DNA of 64,000 nt, taken from PALSA-612 sp963776375 (lineage in GTDB: Bacteria > Actinomycetota > Thermoleophilia > Gaiellales > Gaiellaceae). The position numbers and the translations under genes were made by a program. The notes beneath the pieces are model-generated. The model had not been told where the DNA came from. It worked only from the letters and a program-made list of their open reading frames with translations, and searched no databases. The stretch's first letter is position 1; each line of letters begins with the position of its first letter. Positions 8,465 through 18,705 of this stretch are shown one piece after another. Location: positions 248,001 to 312,000 of the forward strand of contig CAVZMF010000001.1 in NCBI GenBank assembly GCA_963776375.1. Reading direction: 5' to 3'.

Positions 8465-9408
8465 CGACCCAGCTCTTCTGGACGACCGTCGTCGCGGGAG
8501 GCCTGCTCGCGGGCGTGCCGCTCATGTTCACGGCTCTCGGCGAGACGATCTCGGAGCGCGCAGGAGTCCTCAACATCGGGCTCGAGGGAATGATGCTCGT
8601 CGGCGCCTACTGCGGCTACCTCGGGGCCCACTACGGGAGCTCGGTCTGGGTCGGCTACCTCACCGGCATCCTCGGCGGCATGAGCGGAGCCGTGATCATG
8701 GCCGTGCTCTGCGTGTGGCTCGGGCTCGACCAGATCGTCGTCGGCATCGCCATCACCCTGGCCGGCGAGGGCATCACCAGCGTCCTCTACCAGAACCAGT
8801 TCGCGAGCACCCAGCCGCGGCTGCCGGCGGCGCCCGAGAACCCGATCCCGCTGCTCGACCAGATCCCGATCCTCGGCAAGCCGCTCAACGGCCAGTTCCC
8901 GCTGTTCAGCCAGCCGCTCGCCGTCTACCTCGGCCTCGCCTTCGCCGTGCTCCTCGCCTGGATCTTCCGCTCGACCAACATCGGCCTCAACCTCCGGGCC
9001 GCCGGCGAGAAGCCGGAGGCACTGGACGCGGCCGGCGTGAGCGTCGTCGCGACCCGCACCTACGCCGTCCTCTCCACCGGGGCGCTCGCGGGCCTCGGCG
9101 GCGCCTACCTGTCGATCGTCGGCGCCGGGGGCTTCCAGCCCTTCCTCACGCAGGGTCAGGGCTTCATGGCGATCGTGATCGCGATGCTGGCGCGCGGCCG
9201 CCCCCTCGGCGTCGTCGTCGGCTCGTTCCTGTTCGGGATCACGATCTCGCTCGGAACCGCGCTCCAGGCGGCCGGCATCACCGACATCCCGGACAACATC
9301 ATCCACGCTCTCCCGTTCGTCGCCATCATCCTTGCCCTGATCCTGTTCTCGCGCCGCTCGTACCTACCGCCTGCGCTCGCGCTGCCCTACGTCCGCGGAG
9401 CGCGCTGA
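8461..9408 (+). CDS. ABC transporter permease (BMP-type importer, second subunit)
   Basis: A 315-aa permease of the BmpD/YufQ type. It shows the family motif TISERAGVLNIGLEGMMLVGAY and many hydrophobic helices, and ends in a basic tail after RRSYLPPALALP. The GTG start overlaps the previous stop by four bases. With the binding protein, ATPase and first permease it completes an importer. An AAAGGAG site at its stop codon serves the aminotransferase gene, which begins 12 bp downstream. Confidence 0.92.
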   Translation: MTTQLFWTTVVAGGLLAGVPLMFTALGETISERAGVLNIGLEGMMLVGAYCGYLGAHYGSSVWVGYLTGILGGMSGAVIMAVLCVWLGLDQIVVGIAITLAGEGITSVLYQNQFASTQPRLPAAPENPIPLLDQIPILGKPLNGQFPLFSQPLAVYLGLAFAVLLAWIFRSTNIGLNLRAAGEKPEALDAAGVSVVATRTYAVLSTGALAGLGGAYLSIVGAGGFQPFLTQGQGFMAIVIAMLARGRPLGVVVGSFLFGITISLGTALQAAGITDIPDNIIHALPFVAIILALILFSRRSYLPPALALPYVRGAR

Positions 9409-9419
9409 AAGGAGATCCC

Positions 9420-10586
9420 GTGAACGAGCCCGTCTTCACGCTCAGCGCCGGCCCGACGATGGCGCCCGACCAGGTCCTCGCGGCCCAGGCCAAACCGATC
9501 ACCTATCACTACGATCCCGCCTTCCTCGACGCCTTCAGGCGCACCGAGCGCAAGGTGGCGGAACTCTTCCGCACGAAGCAGGACGTCCTGCTCATGCAGG
9601 GCGAGGCTGTCCTCGGGCTCGAGGCCGCCGCTCGCTCACTCGTCCGCCCGGGCATGCCCGTGCTCAACCTCGTCTCGGGCGTCTTCGGCAAGGGCATGGG
9701 CTACTGGCTCGCCGGCTTCGGCGCGGAACTCCACGAGCTCGAGGTGCCCTACAACGACGCCGTCGACGCAGAGGACGTCGACCGGTTCCTCGGCGAGCAC
9801 CCGGAGATCGAGCTGGTCACCGTCGTCCACTGCGAGACGCCGTCGGGGACGCTCAACCCGGTCGCGGAGATCGGGCCGATCGCGAAGCGCCACGGGGCAC
9901 TGATGCTCGTGGACTGCGTGTCCTCGCTCGGCGGCATCCCGATCTGGCCGGACGAGTGGCAGCTCGACGTCTGTGTCGCGGGGCCGCAGAAGTGCCTCGC
10001 GGGACCGCCCGGGATGTCCCTCATGACCGTCAGCGACGACGCCTGGTCCGCGATCCGGTCGAATCCGGCCGCGCCGCGCGCCTCGTTCCTGTCCATGCTC
10101 GACTGGAAGGAGCAGTGGCTCGAAAGCGGGAAGTTCCCGTTCACGCCGTCGGTCGTCGACCTCCACGGGGTCGAGGCCGCGTGCGACGTGATCCTCGAGG
10201 AAGGGCTCGAGGCGTCGTTCGAGCGCCACGCCGCGGCCGCGGCCGCATGCCGCGAGGGTGCGAGAGCGATGGAGATCGACCTCTGGCCCGTGAGCGACGA
10301 GGTCGCAGCGGCGTGCGTGACCGCGCTGTCCGTCCCCGAGGGCCTGACGGACACGCAGGTGCGCGACCACTGCCGCGCACGCTACGGCGTGATGATCTCC
10401 GGTGGGCAGGGCGCCGGCAATCTCGTCCGGATCGGGCACATGGGCCCGACGGCGCGGTCCCTCTACCCCCTGCTCGGCCTCGCCGCCGTCGGCCGGACGC
10501 TCCTCGACCTCGGTGCGCTCGTCAAGCTCGGCGACGGCCTCGAGGCGACGCTTCAGGCGCTCTCGAAGATCGAACAGGTCGTGTGA
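9420..10586 (+). CDS. class V PLP-dependent aminotransferase, pyridoxamine-pyruvate transaminase-like
   Basis: The 388-aa product is a fold-type I enzyme of the alanine-glyoxylate aminotransferase group. Lines that recall pyridoxamine-pyruvate transaminase closely are GEAVLGLEAAARSL, SGVFGKGMGYW, HCETPSGTLNP, GPQKCLAGPPG (the PLP lysine is the K) and RIGHMGPTA. This comparison is from memory and needs an alignment. The alternative is a ureidoglycine-glyoxylate or serine-glyoxylate type enzyme. An AAAGGAG site precedes the GTG start. The stop overlaps the FAD-subunit start by four bases, so the enzyme is co-translated with an oxidase subunit downstream of an importer. Confidence 0.85.
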   Translation: MNEPVFTLSAGPTMAPDQVLAAQAKPITYHYDPAFLDAFRRTERKVAELFRTKQDVLLMQGEAVLGLEAAARSLVRPGMPVLNLVSGVFGKGMGYWLAGFGAELHELEVPYNDAVDAEDVDRFLGEHPEIELVTVVHCETPSGTLNPVAEIGPIAKRHGALMLVDCVSSLGGIPIWPDEWQLDVCVAGPQKCLAGPPGMSLMTVSDDAWSAIRSNPAAPRASFLSMLDWKEQWLESGKFPFTPSVVDLHGVEAACDVILEEGLEASFERHAAAAAACREGARAMEIDLWPVSDEVAAACVTALSVPEGLTDTQVRDHCRARYGVMISGGQGAGNLVRIGHMGPTARSLYPLLGLAAVGRTLLDLGALVKLGDGLEATLQALSKIEQVV

Positions 10587-11443
10587 CCCTCCCGCCGTTC
10601 GACCTGCACCGCGCCACGTCGGTCGAGGAAGCGGGCGAGCTCCTCCGGCGCTACGGCGACGACGCGGCCGTCCACTGCGGAGGAACCGAGCTGCTGCTCC
10701 TGCTGAAGCTCGGTTTCGCAGCCTACGGCCACCTCGTCGACATCAAGCCGATCCGGGACCTGCAGGGCATCGCCCTCGACAACGGGACGCTCGCGATCGG
10801 CTCGACCGTCACCCACCGCGAGATCGAGCGTTCTCCGCTCGTGGCCGAAAAGCTCCCTGCGCTCGCTGCGATGGAGCGCCGGGTGGCGAACCTTCGCGTT
10901 CGCACCGTCGGCACGCTCGGAGGCAACCTCTGCTTCTCTGATCCTCACTCGGATCCCGCCACGTTTCTCCTCGCGCTCGACGCCGAAATCGAATGCCGTC
11001 GCGGTACTTCCGAGCACCGCAAGCTTCCCCTCTCGGAGTTCGTGCTCGGGCCGTACCAGACGGCGCTCGCCCCCGAGGAGCTCCTGGCGGCGATACGCAT
11101 TCCGCTCCCGCCTCCCGCAACCCGCATCGTGCACGAGAAGCTGTCCTTCCACGAGCGGCCCGCCGCGACCGTCACCGTGGCCGTCCGGCAGGAATCAGGG
11201 TCGATCGCCGACGTGCGGATCGCAGTCGGCTCCGTCGGCGCGCGGCCGGTGCGGGCACACGAGGCCGAGCGCATCCTCGCCGGCCCCGAGGACGCTTCCG
11301 GCCGCGCCCTCGAGGAAGCGGCGGAAGCGGCGGCCGTCGCTGCGAATCCCGTCGCCGACAGCAACGGCTCTGCCGATTACAAGGCCAATCTCGTCTCGGT
11401 GCTCGTACGACGCTGCGTCGGCCGGGCGCTCGAGCCGGCCTAG
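10583..11443 (+). CDS. FAD-binding subunit of a xanthine dehydrogenase/CO dehydrogenase-family hydroxylase
   Basis: A 286-aa medium subunit. It has the CoxM-type FAD motif region (AVHCGGTELLLLLKLG), then TVGTLGGNLCFSDPHSDPA, which cradles the flavin. The C-terminal CO dehydrogenase flavoprotein domain follows. The enzyme would oxidise a ring carbon or an aldehyde with water as oxygen source. Its partner small subunit is coded 10 kb away on the opposite strand at 35-490; no large subunit is seen here. A GTGA overlap ties it to the aminotransferase gene. Confidence 0.9.
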   Translation: MTLPPFDLHRATSVEEAGELLRRYGDDAAVHCGGTELLLLLKLGFAAYGHLVDIKPIRDLQGIALDNGTLAIGSTVTHREIERSPLVAEKLPALAAMERRVANLRVRTVGTLGGNLCFSDPHSDPATFLLALDAEIECRRGTSEHRKLPLSEFVLGPYQTALAPEELLAAIRIPLPPPATRIVHEKLSFHERPAATVTVAVRQESGSIADVRIAVGSVGARPVRAHEAERILAGPEDASGRALEEAAEAAAVAANPVADSNGSADYKANLVSVLVRRCVGRALEPA

Positions 11444-11597
11444 CAGTCCGCGCCTCCTTTCCTTGAAAACCGCGCAACCCCACGGCGCGTAACCAGACCA
11501 GACCGCGAGGCGGCGTCCGCTCTGGCAGGACCTCCCCGCTCGCCGCCGACGCTCCTCGTGGTCTACCTCTCATCGCCTAGTTCAAGGAGGAAAACGT

Positions 11598-12692
11598 ATG
11601 CGCTGGCACAACCAGCTCCTCATCGTCATGGCCGTTTTCGGCGCTGTGGCGGCGACGGCCGGGGCGGCCTGGGGCGCCGCCGCCGGCCAACAAATCAAGG
11701 GCAAGGTCGACAACGGCACGCTGACGATCACCGGTACAAGCAGAGCCGACACCCTGTCGCTCGTACTCGCCCCCAGCGACCCGACGACGCTCGACGTCGT
11801 GGACGGCTCCGGCTCGGTCGTTCTCGCGTTCGACCGGAGCACCTTCGACAAGATCGTGGTCGACGCAGGCGCCGGCGACGACCTCGTCAGGATCGACCAG
11901 GCCGACGGAGCCTTCACGGACACGGAGGCTACGACGCTCAACGGTCAGAACGGCGACGACACCCTCCTCGGAGGCTCCTTCGCCGAGACCCTGATCGGCG
12001 GCCCGGGGAACGACTTCGCCGACGGCAACCAGGGCTCCGACGTCGCCTTCATGGGCTCCGGCAACGACACCTTCCAGTGGGACCCCGGCGACGGCAGCGA
12101 CATCGTCGAAGGCCAGAAGGGCAAAGACACGATGCTCTTCAACGGCGCCAACATCGCCGAGAAGATCGACCTCTCCGCCAACGGCCCACGCCTGCGGCTG
12201 TTCCGTGACATCGGCAACATCACCATGGACACCGACGGCGTCGAAACCGTGAACATCAACGCCCTCGGCGGCCCCGACACCGTCACCGTCAACGACCTCA
12301 CCGGCACCGACGTCGACCACGTCAACGCCAACCTCGCCGCCACCGGCGGCGGCGGCGACGACGCAGCCGACAGCGTCGTCGTCGACGGCACCGAGCGCCG
12401 CGACGTGATCAGGGCCTCGGGCAGGGCGGGCTCGGCCATCGTGACCGGCCTTCCGGCCACGGTGACCGTCACCGGCGCCCAGACCCCGGACGACATGCTG
12501 ACGATCAAGGCGCTCGGGGGGAACGACAACGTCGACGCATCGGGCCTCGCGGCCGACGCGATCGGTCTGACGATCGACGGCGGCGACGGCGACGACCGGC
12601 TGACCGGCGGCGCCGGCGACGACCTCCTCATCGGCGGCCCGGGCAACGACATCCTGGACGGGGGGCCGGGCAACAACACGCTCATCCAGTGA
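11598..12692 (+). CDS. secreted RTX-like calcium-binding repeat protein
   Basis: A 364-aa protein with an N-terminal secretion signal (LLIVMAVFGAVAATAGAAWG) and glycine/aspartate nonapeptide repeats of the GGxGxDxLxG type. These occur in two blocks, near residues 112-140 and at the C-terminus (TGGAGDDLLIGGPGNDIL). The middle carries FQWDPGDGSDIVEG and LFNGANIAEKIDLSANG, shared almost word for word with the second RTX-like gene at 62629. No catalytic domain is seen, so it may be a surface or matrix protein. A strong AAGGAGG lies 9 nt before the ATG. The 154-bp gap upstream shows no other feature. Confidence 0.88.
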   Translation: MRWHNQLLIVMAVFGAVAATAGAAWGAAAGQQIKGKVDNGTLTITGTSRADTLSLVLAPSDPTTLDVVDGSGSVVLAFDRSTFDKIVVDAGAGDDLVRIDQADGAFTDTEATTLNGQNGDDTLLGGSFAETLIGGPGNDFADGNQGSDVAFMGSGNDTFQWDPGDGSDIVEGQKGKDTMLFNGANIAEKIDLSANGPRLRLFRDIGNITMDTDGVETVNINALGGPDTVTVNDLTGTDVDHVNANLAATGGGGDDAADSVVVDGTERRDVIRASGRAGSAIVTGLPATVTVTGAQTPDDMLTIKALGGNDNVDASGLAADAIGLTIDGGDGDDRLTGGAGDDLLIGGPGNDILDGGPGNNTLIQ

Positions 12693-12698
12693 GGGCCA

Positions 12699-12737
12699 GG
12701 GTTCCGGCGCGGGGCAGGTTGCCCCGCGCCGGAACCC
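12699..12737 (+). terminator. strong hairpin terminator after the RTX-like gene
   Basis: A perfect 18-bp stem with a 3-nt loop. One arm is GGGTTCCGGCGCGGGGCA at 12699-12716; its exact reverse complement is at 12720-12737. It sits 7 bp after the stop codon. There is no T-run, but the stem is very stable. Confidence 0.8.
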
Positions 12738-12840
12738 GTCTCGAGCGCTATCGGCCGACGTGACCACCTGCTGGTTCTCGACCGCACGAGCGTAAACGGC
12801 CTCTGGCGCTCGGTCCATCGTCGTCTCCTAGACTCTCGGC

Positions 12841-13650
12841 GTGTCCGCGCCGTCGCGCTTCCGTGAGCTGCACGCCCGCGAGCGGCTGTTCGTGATGCCG
12901 AACCCGTGGGACGTGGGTTCGGCGCGGCTGCTCGCGTCTGCCGGCTTCGAGGCGCTGGCGACGACGAGCGCCGGCTTCGCGTGGTCGCTCGGCAAGCTCG
13001 ACCAGCAGGTGACCCGCGACGAGTTGGTCGCCCACGTGGCGCAGCTCGCCGTGGCGACGCCGCTCCCGCTCAACGTCGACAGCGAGCGCTGCTACCCGGA
13101 CGATCCGGGCGGCGTCTCCGAGACGGTGCGGCAGCTTGGCGACGCCGGCGCGGCCGGGTGCTCGATCGAGGACTGGGACCCGGCCACGGGACGCATCGAC
13201 GACGTCGCGCTCGCCGCCGAGCGCGTTTCCGAGGCCGCGGAGGCGGCGCACGCTTTCGCCGAGCCGATGGTGCTGACCGGCCGCTGCGAGAACCACATCC
13301 GCGGCGTGACCGACCTCGACGACACGATCGCGCGGCTCGTCGCCTACCAGGAAGCAGGCGCCGACTGCGTGTATGCGCCGGGCCTGTCCACGCTGGAGCA
13401 GGTCGGCGCCGTGGTCGACGCCGTCCGCGTGCCGGTGAACGTCCTCGCGCTCGCGAACGGTCCTTCCGTCCAGGAGCTCGCGTCGGCCGGCGTGCGCCGC
13501 GTGTCGACGGGCGGCGCGCTCGCCCGCGCGGCGTACGGCGCGCTGCTCGAGGCAGCGCACGAGTTGCTTGCGCAGGGCACATCGACCTACGCCACCCGGG
13601 CGCCTTCGATGGACGCGCTCCAGCAGGCCTTCGGTCCTAGAACTTCTTGA
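12841..13650 (+). CDS. isocitrate lyase/phosphoenolpyruvate mutase-family protein
   Basis: The product is 269 aa, a TIM-barrel of the PEP mutase/isocitrate lyase superfamily. Characteristic segments are MPNPWDVGSARLLASAGFEALATTS at the N-terminus, VDSERCYPDDP, CSIEDWD and TGRCENH. The KKCGH active-site signature of true isocitrate lyase is absent, which points to an oxaloacetate decarboxylase, carboxy-PEP mutase or methylisocitrate lyase-like role. The start is GTG. Its last 14 bp overlap the convergent SDR gene. Confidence 0.85.
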   Translation: MSAPSRFRELHARERLFVMPNPWDVGSARLLASAGFEALATTSAGFAWSLGKLDQQVTRDELVAHVAQLAVATPLPLNVDSERCYPDDPGGVSETVRQLGDAGAAGCSIEDWDPATGRIDDVALAAERVSEAAEAAHAFAEPMVLTGRCENHIRGVTDLDDTIARLVAYQEAGADCVYAPGLSTLEQVGAVVDAVRVPVNVLALANGPSVQELASAGVRRVSTGGALARAAYGALLEAAHELLAQGTSTYATRAPSMDALQQAFGPRTS

Positions 13651-14391
13651 CGTTCAGAAAGCCGCCGTCGGCGACGATCGTCGTCCCGGTGACGTAGCTG
13701 GACGCGTCCGAGGCGAGGTAGACGGCGACCCGGGCGATCTCCTCGGGCCGGCCGATGCGGCCGAGGGCGTTCGCCTCCTCGACCCGGCGCCTGAACGCAT
13801 CGGCCTCCTCGACGTTCATGCCGCCGAGGTCGCGCTGCAGCATGGGCGTGTCGATCGTGCCCGGCGCGATCGCGTTCACGCGGATGCCGTGCCGCCCGAC
13901 CTCGGGCGCGAGAGCGCTCGCAGCCGCCACGAGCCCGGCCTTCGCGGCGGCGTAGGGCACGCAGCCGGGCAGCGCCAGGAACGCCTGGACGGAGGAGACG
14001 AAGACGATGCTGCCGCCGCCGCGCCGTCTGAGCTCCGGGATCGCGAGCTGGGCGCAGAGGAGCGCGCCCTTCAGGTTCGTGTCCAGGATCAGGTCGATCG
14101 TCTCCTCGCTCTCGTGCTCGAACTCCTCGTAGATGGACACGGCCGCGTTGGCGACGACGACGTCGAGCCCGCCGAAGCGCTCGCGGGCCAGCGCGACGGC
14201 GACGGCGACGTCGTCGCGACTGCGGACGTCGCCGACTGCGGCGGCGACCGCGTCGCGCTCGTCGAGTCCTTCCGGGGACAGGTCCATGGCGACGACCGAG
14301 GCGCCGGCCGTCTCGAACGCGAGCGCCGTCGCCTGCCCGATGCCCGAGCCGGCGCCGGTGACGAGCGCGACCTTGCCTTCGAGCTCGCCGC

Positions 14392-14395
<4 letters not shown>
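13637..14395 (-). CDS. SDR-family NAD(P)-dependent oxidoreductase
   Basis: A 252-aa classical short-chain dehydrogenase. The cofactor motif TGAGSGIG is at residues 14-21. NAA follows, then the catalytic serine in FVSSVQ and the YAAAK tyrosine/lysine pair. The C-terminus has the usual VTGTTIVADGG. D38 after the second strand suggests NAD(H). The start overlaps the ftsH stop by four bases, so it is probably expressed with ftsH from the right. The substrate is unknown. Confidence 0.9.
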
Positions 14396-16338
<1,943 letters not shown>

Positions 16339-16375
16339 GGGCCGGTCTCCGGGCCGCGAGCGGGGAGGGGTCCCA

Positions 16376-16395
16376 GGGGAACCGGGAGGTTCCCC
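16376..16395. repeat. perfect 8-bp hairpin in the ftsH upstream region
   Basis: GGGGAACC, loop GGGA, GGTTCCCC. A wider CCAGGGG at 16373-16379 can also pair with CCCCTGG near 16407-16413. It lies between divergent ftsH and the cyclodeaminase-like gene. Confidence 0.55.
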
Positions 16396-16425
16396 GACCA
16401 GAGCGGCCCCTGGAAGAAGGGGGCA

Positions 16426-16452
16426 CGTGGGGGAAATACGGTTTCCCCCACG
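16426..16452. repeat. perfect 11-bp hairpin in the ftsH upstream region
   Basis: CGTGGGGGAAA, loop TACGG, then TTTCCCCCACG. It is the second strong inverted repeat in a 173-bp divergent gap that should hold two promoters. It could be an operator, an RNA structure in a leader, or a dispersed palindrome. Confidence 0.6.
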
Positions 16453-16511
16453 GGAGCGAGCAGAAGGCGAGCGACGCTCACGGAGCCACCTTGCCAGAAT
16501 CAGCGGCGCCG

Positions 16512-16988
16512 ATGCACGCGACTTCGCTCCAGCCCTATCTCGACGCGCTCGGCGCGCGAACGCCCGCCCCCGCCTCCGGATCCGGCGCGGCGGTGACGGG
16601 CGCGATCGCCGCGGCGCTGGCCGAGCTGGCGGCCCGCTTCTCCGACGAGCGCGAGGCGGCGTTGCGCCTGGTCGAGCTCCGCGCACGGCTCGTCGAGCTC
16701 GCCGACGAGGACGCTCGGGCCTACACGGCCTTCATGCGCACACGCAGCGACGAGGACCGCGACCGCACGATCGACGTCCCGCTCGAGATCGCCGAGGCGG
16801 CGTCCGAGGTCGCCTCGCTCGCCCGCATCCTCGTCGAGGGCGGGAACCCGCGGGTCGCGGGGGACGCCGAGGCCGGCTTCGAGCTGGCCCGAGCCGTCGC
16901 AGGAGTCGGCGCCCGACTGGTCGAGATCAATCTCGACGGCGCCGACGACCCGCGCCTCGAACGCGCTCGCGCGGCGTCCGTCGGCTAG
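16512..16988 (+). CDS. cyclodeaminase/cyclohydrolase-family protein (formimidoyl-THF cyclodeaminase-like)
   Basis: A short 158-aa all-helical protein of the FTCD C-terminal family. The start of the domain is clear (LQPYLDALGARTPAPASGSGAAVTGAIAAAL), matching the usual PxPGGGSAAA region that lines the folate site. It is shorter than full cyclodeaminases (about 200 aa). It lies immediately upstream of formate-THF ligase on the same strand, and together they would feed the 5,10-methenyl- and 10-formyl-THF pools. Enzymatic activity is inferred from family and neighbour only. Confidence 0.8.
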   Translation: MHATSLQPYLDALGARTPAPASGSGAAVTGAIAAALAELAARFSDEREAALRLVELRARLVELADEDARAYTAFMRTRSDEDRDRTIDVPLEIAEAASEVASLARILVEGGNPRVAGDAEAGFELARAVAGVGARLVEINLDGADDPRLERARAASVG

Positions 16989-17011
16989 GCTCGCGGGCCG
17001 TGACCTCCACG

Positions 17012-18667
17012 ATGCCCTCGTCGCTCGAGATCGCGCAGGCCGCGACGCTGCGGCCCGTGGCCGAGATCGCCTCTGAGATCGGCCTGGAGCCGTCCGAGGT
17101 CGAGCTCTACGGCAGCTACAAGGCCAAGGTCAGCCTGTCCGTGCTCGACCGGCTCGCCGACCGTCCCGACGGCAAGCTGATCAACGTCACCGCGATCACG
17201 CCGACGCCGGCGGGTGAGGGCAAGACCACGACGGCCGTCGCGCTGACCCAGGCGTTCGGCAGGCTCGGCCGGCAGCCCGTGCTCTGCCTGCGCGAGGCGT
17301 CCGTCGGCCCGGTCTTCGGGATCAAGGGCGGCGCGGCAGGCGCGGGCCACGCGCAGGTCGTGCCCATGGAGGACATGAACCTGCACTTCACCGGCGACAT
17401 CCACGCGATCGGCGCCGCCAACAACCTGCTCGCGGCCATGGTCGATGCGCACCTCCTGCACGGCAACGAGCTCGGCCTCGACCCGCTGTCGATCTCGTGG
17501 CGGCGCTGCGTCGACATCAACGACCGCGCGCTGCGCGACATCGTCGTCGGGCTGGGCGGCCGCGCCAACGGCTATCCGCGGCAGACCGGGTTCGACATCA
17601 CAGCCGCCTCGGAGGTGATGGCGATCGTCGCCGTCGCGCGCGACCTCCACGACCTGCGCAAGCGCCTGGGCTCGATCACGGTCGGCGCGACCTACGAGGG
17701 AGAGCCGGTGACAGCCGAGCAGCTGCAGGCCGCAGGCGCGATGACGGTGCTGCTGAAGGACACGATCAAGCCGAACCTCGTCCAGACACTCGAGGGCCAG
17801 CCGGTCTTCGTGCACTGCGGCCCGTTCGCCAACATCGCGCACGGCAACAACTCCCTCGTCGCCGACCGCGTTGCGCTCAAGCTCGGCGACTACGTCGTCA
17901 CCGAGAGCGGCTTCGGGTCGGACATGGGGATGGAGAAGCTGTTCGACATCGTCTGCCGCGTCGGCGGGCTGCGGCCGAGCGCGACCGTCCTGGTCGCGAC
18001 CGTGAAAGCGCTCAAGCACCACGGCGGAGACACGAACGGGGGCCTGTCGGCGATCGAGGTCGGCGCAGCGAACCTCGCGCGGCACCTCGGGATCATCCGC
18101 GAGTTCGGGCTCAAGGCCGTCGTCGCCGTGAACCGGTTCCCCTCGGACACGAACGAGGAGATCGAGCTCGTGAGGCGGCTCGCGCTCGAAGCGGGTGCGT
18201 ACGCGGCGGAGGTCAACGACGGCGTGCCCGAGGGCGGTGAGGGAGCGACGGCGCTGGCGGAGGCAGCCGTGGCGGCGGCCGATGAGCCGAACTCGTTCGA
18301 CTACATCTATCCCCTGGACGCGACGATCGAGCAGAAGATCGAGGCGATCGCCAAACGGGTCTACGGCGCCGACGGGATCTTCCTGCTCAAGACCGCACGC
18401 GACAAGATCGCGCGCTTCGTCGCCGACGGCCTCGGCAACGTGCCGATCTGCATGGCGAAGACCCACCTCTCGCTCGGTCACGACGTCGCGCTGACGAACG
18501 CGCCCACGGGCTTCACCGTCACCATCCGCGACATCCGCGCCTACACGGGCGCCGGCTGGCTCGTCGCGCTGTGCGGCGACATGCAGACGATGCCCGGGCT
18601 GAGCAAGACGCCGGCCGCGTTCAACGTCGACATCGACGAGAGCGGACGGACTGTCGGGCTCTTCTAG
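17012..18667 (+). CDS. fhs: formate--tetrahydrofolate ligase
   Basis: A 551-aa ligase that makes 10-formyl-THF from formate, THF and ATP. The P-loop is at about residues 65-72 (TPAGEGKTT). Other family blocks are SVGPVFGIKGGAAGAGHAQVVPMEDMNLH, HAIGAANNLLAA and GAGWLVALCGDMQTMPGLSK. The length is normal. I start at the ATG of MPSSLEIAQAATL, which matches the family N-terminus; a GTG at 17000 would add four residues. It is only 23 bp downstream of the cyclodeaminase-like gene. Confidence 0.95.
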   Translation: MPSSLEIAQAATLRPVAEIASEIGLEPSEVELYGSYKAKVSLSVLDRLADRPDGKLINVTAITPTPAGEGKTTTAVALTQAFGRLGRQPVLCLREASVGPVFGIKGGAAGAGHAQVVPMEDMNLHFTGDIHAIGAANNLLAAMVDAHLLHGNELGLDPLSISWRRCVDINDRALRDIVVGLGGRANGYPRQTGFDITAASEVMAIVAVARDLHDLRKRLGSITVGATYEGEPVTAEQLQAAGAMTVLLKDTIKPNLVQTLEGQPVFVHCGPFANIAHGNNSLVADRVALKLGDYVVTESGFGSDMGMEKLFDIVCRVGGLRPSATVLVATVKALKHHGGDTNGGLSAIEVGAANLARHLGIIREFGLKAVVAVNRFPSDTNEEIELVRRLALEAGAYAAEVNDGVPEGGEGATALAEAAVAAADEPNSFDYIYPLDATIEQKIEAIAKRVYGADGIFLLKTARDKIARFVADGLGNVPICMAKTHLSLGHDVALTNAPTGFTVTIRDIRAYTGAGWLVALCGDMQTMPGLSKTPAAFNVDIDESGRTVGLF

Positions 18668-18705
18668 CGCCGCTGACCCGAGCTGCGTGCCGTCGTCACA
18701 GGGCG

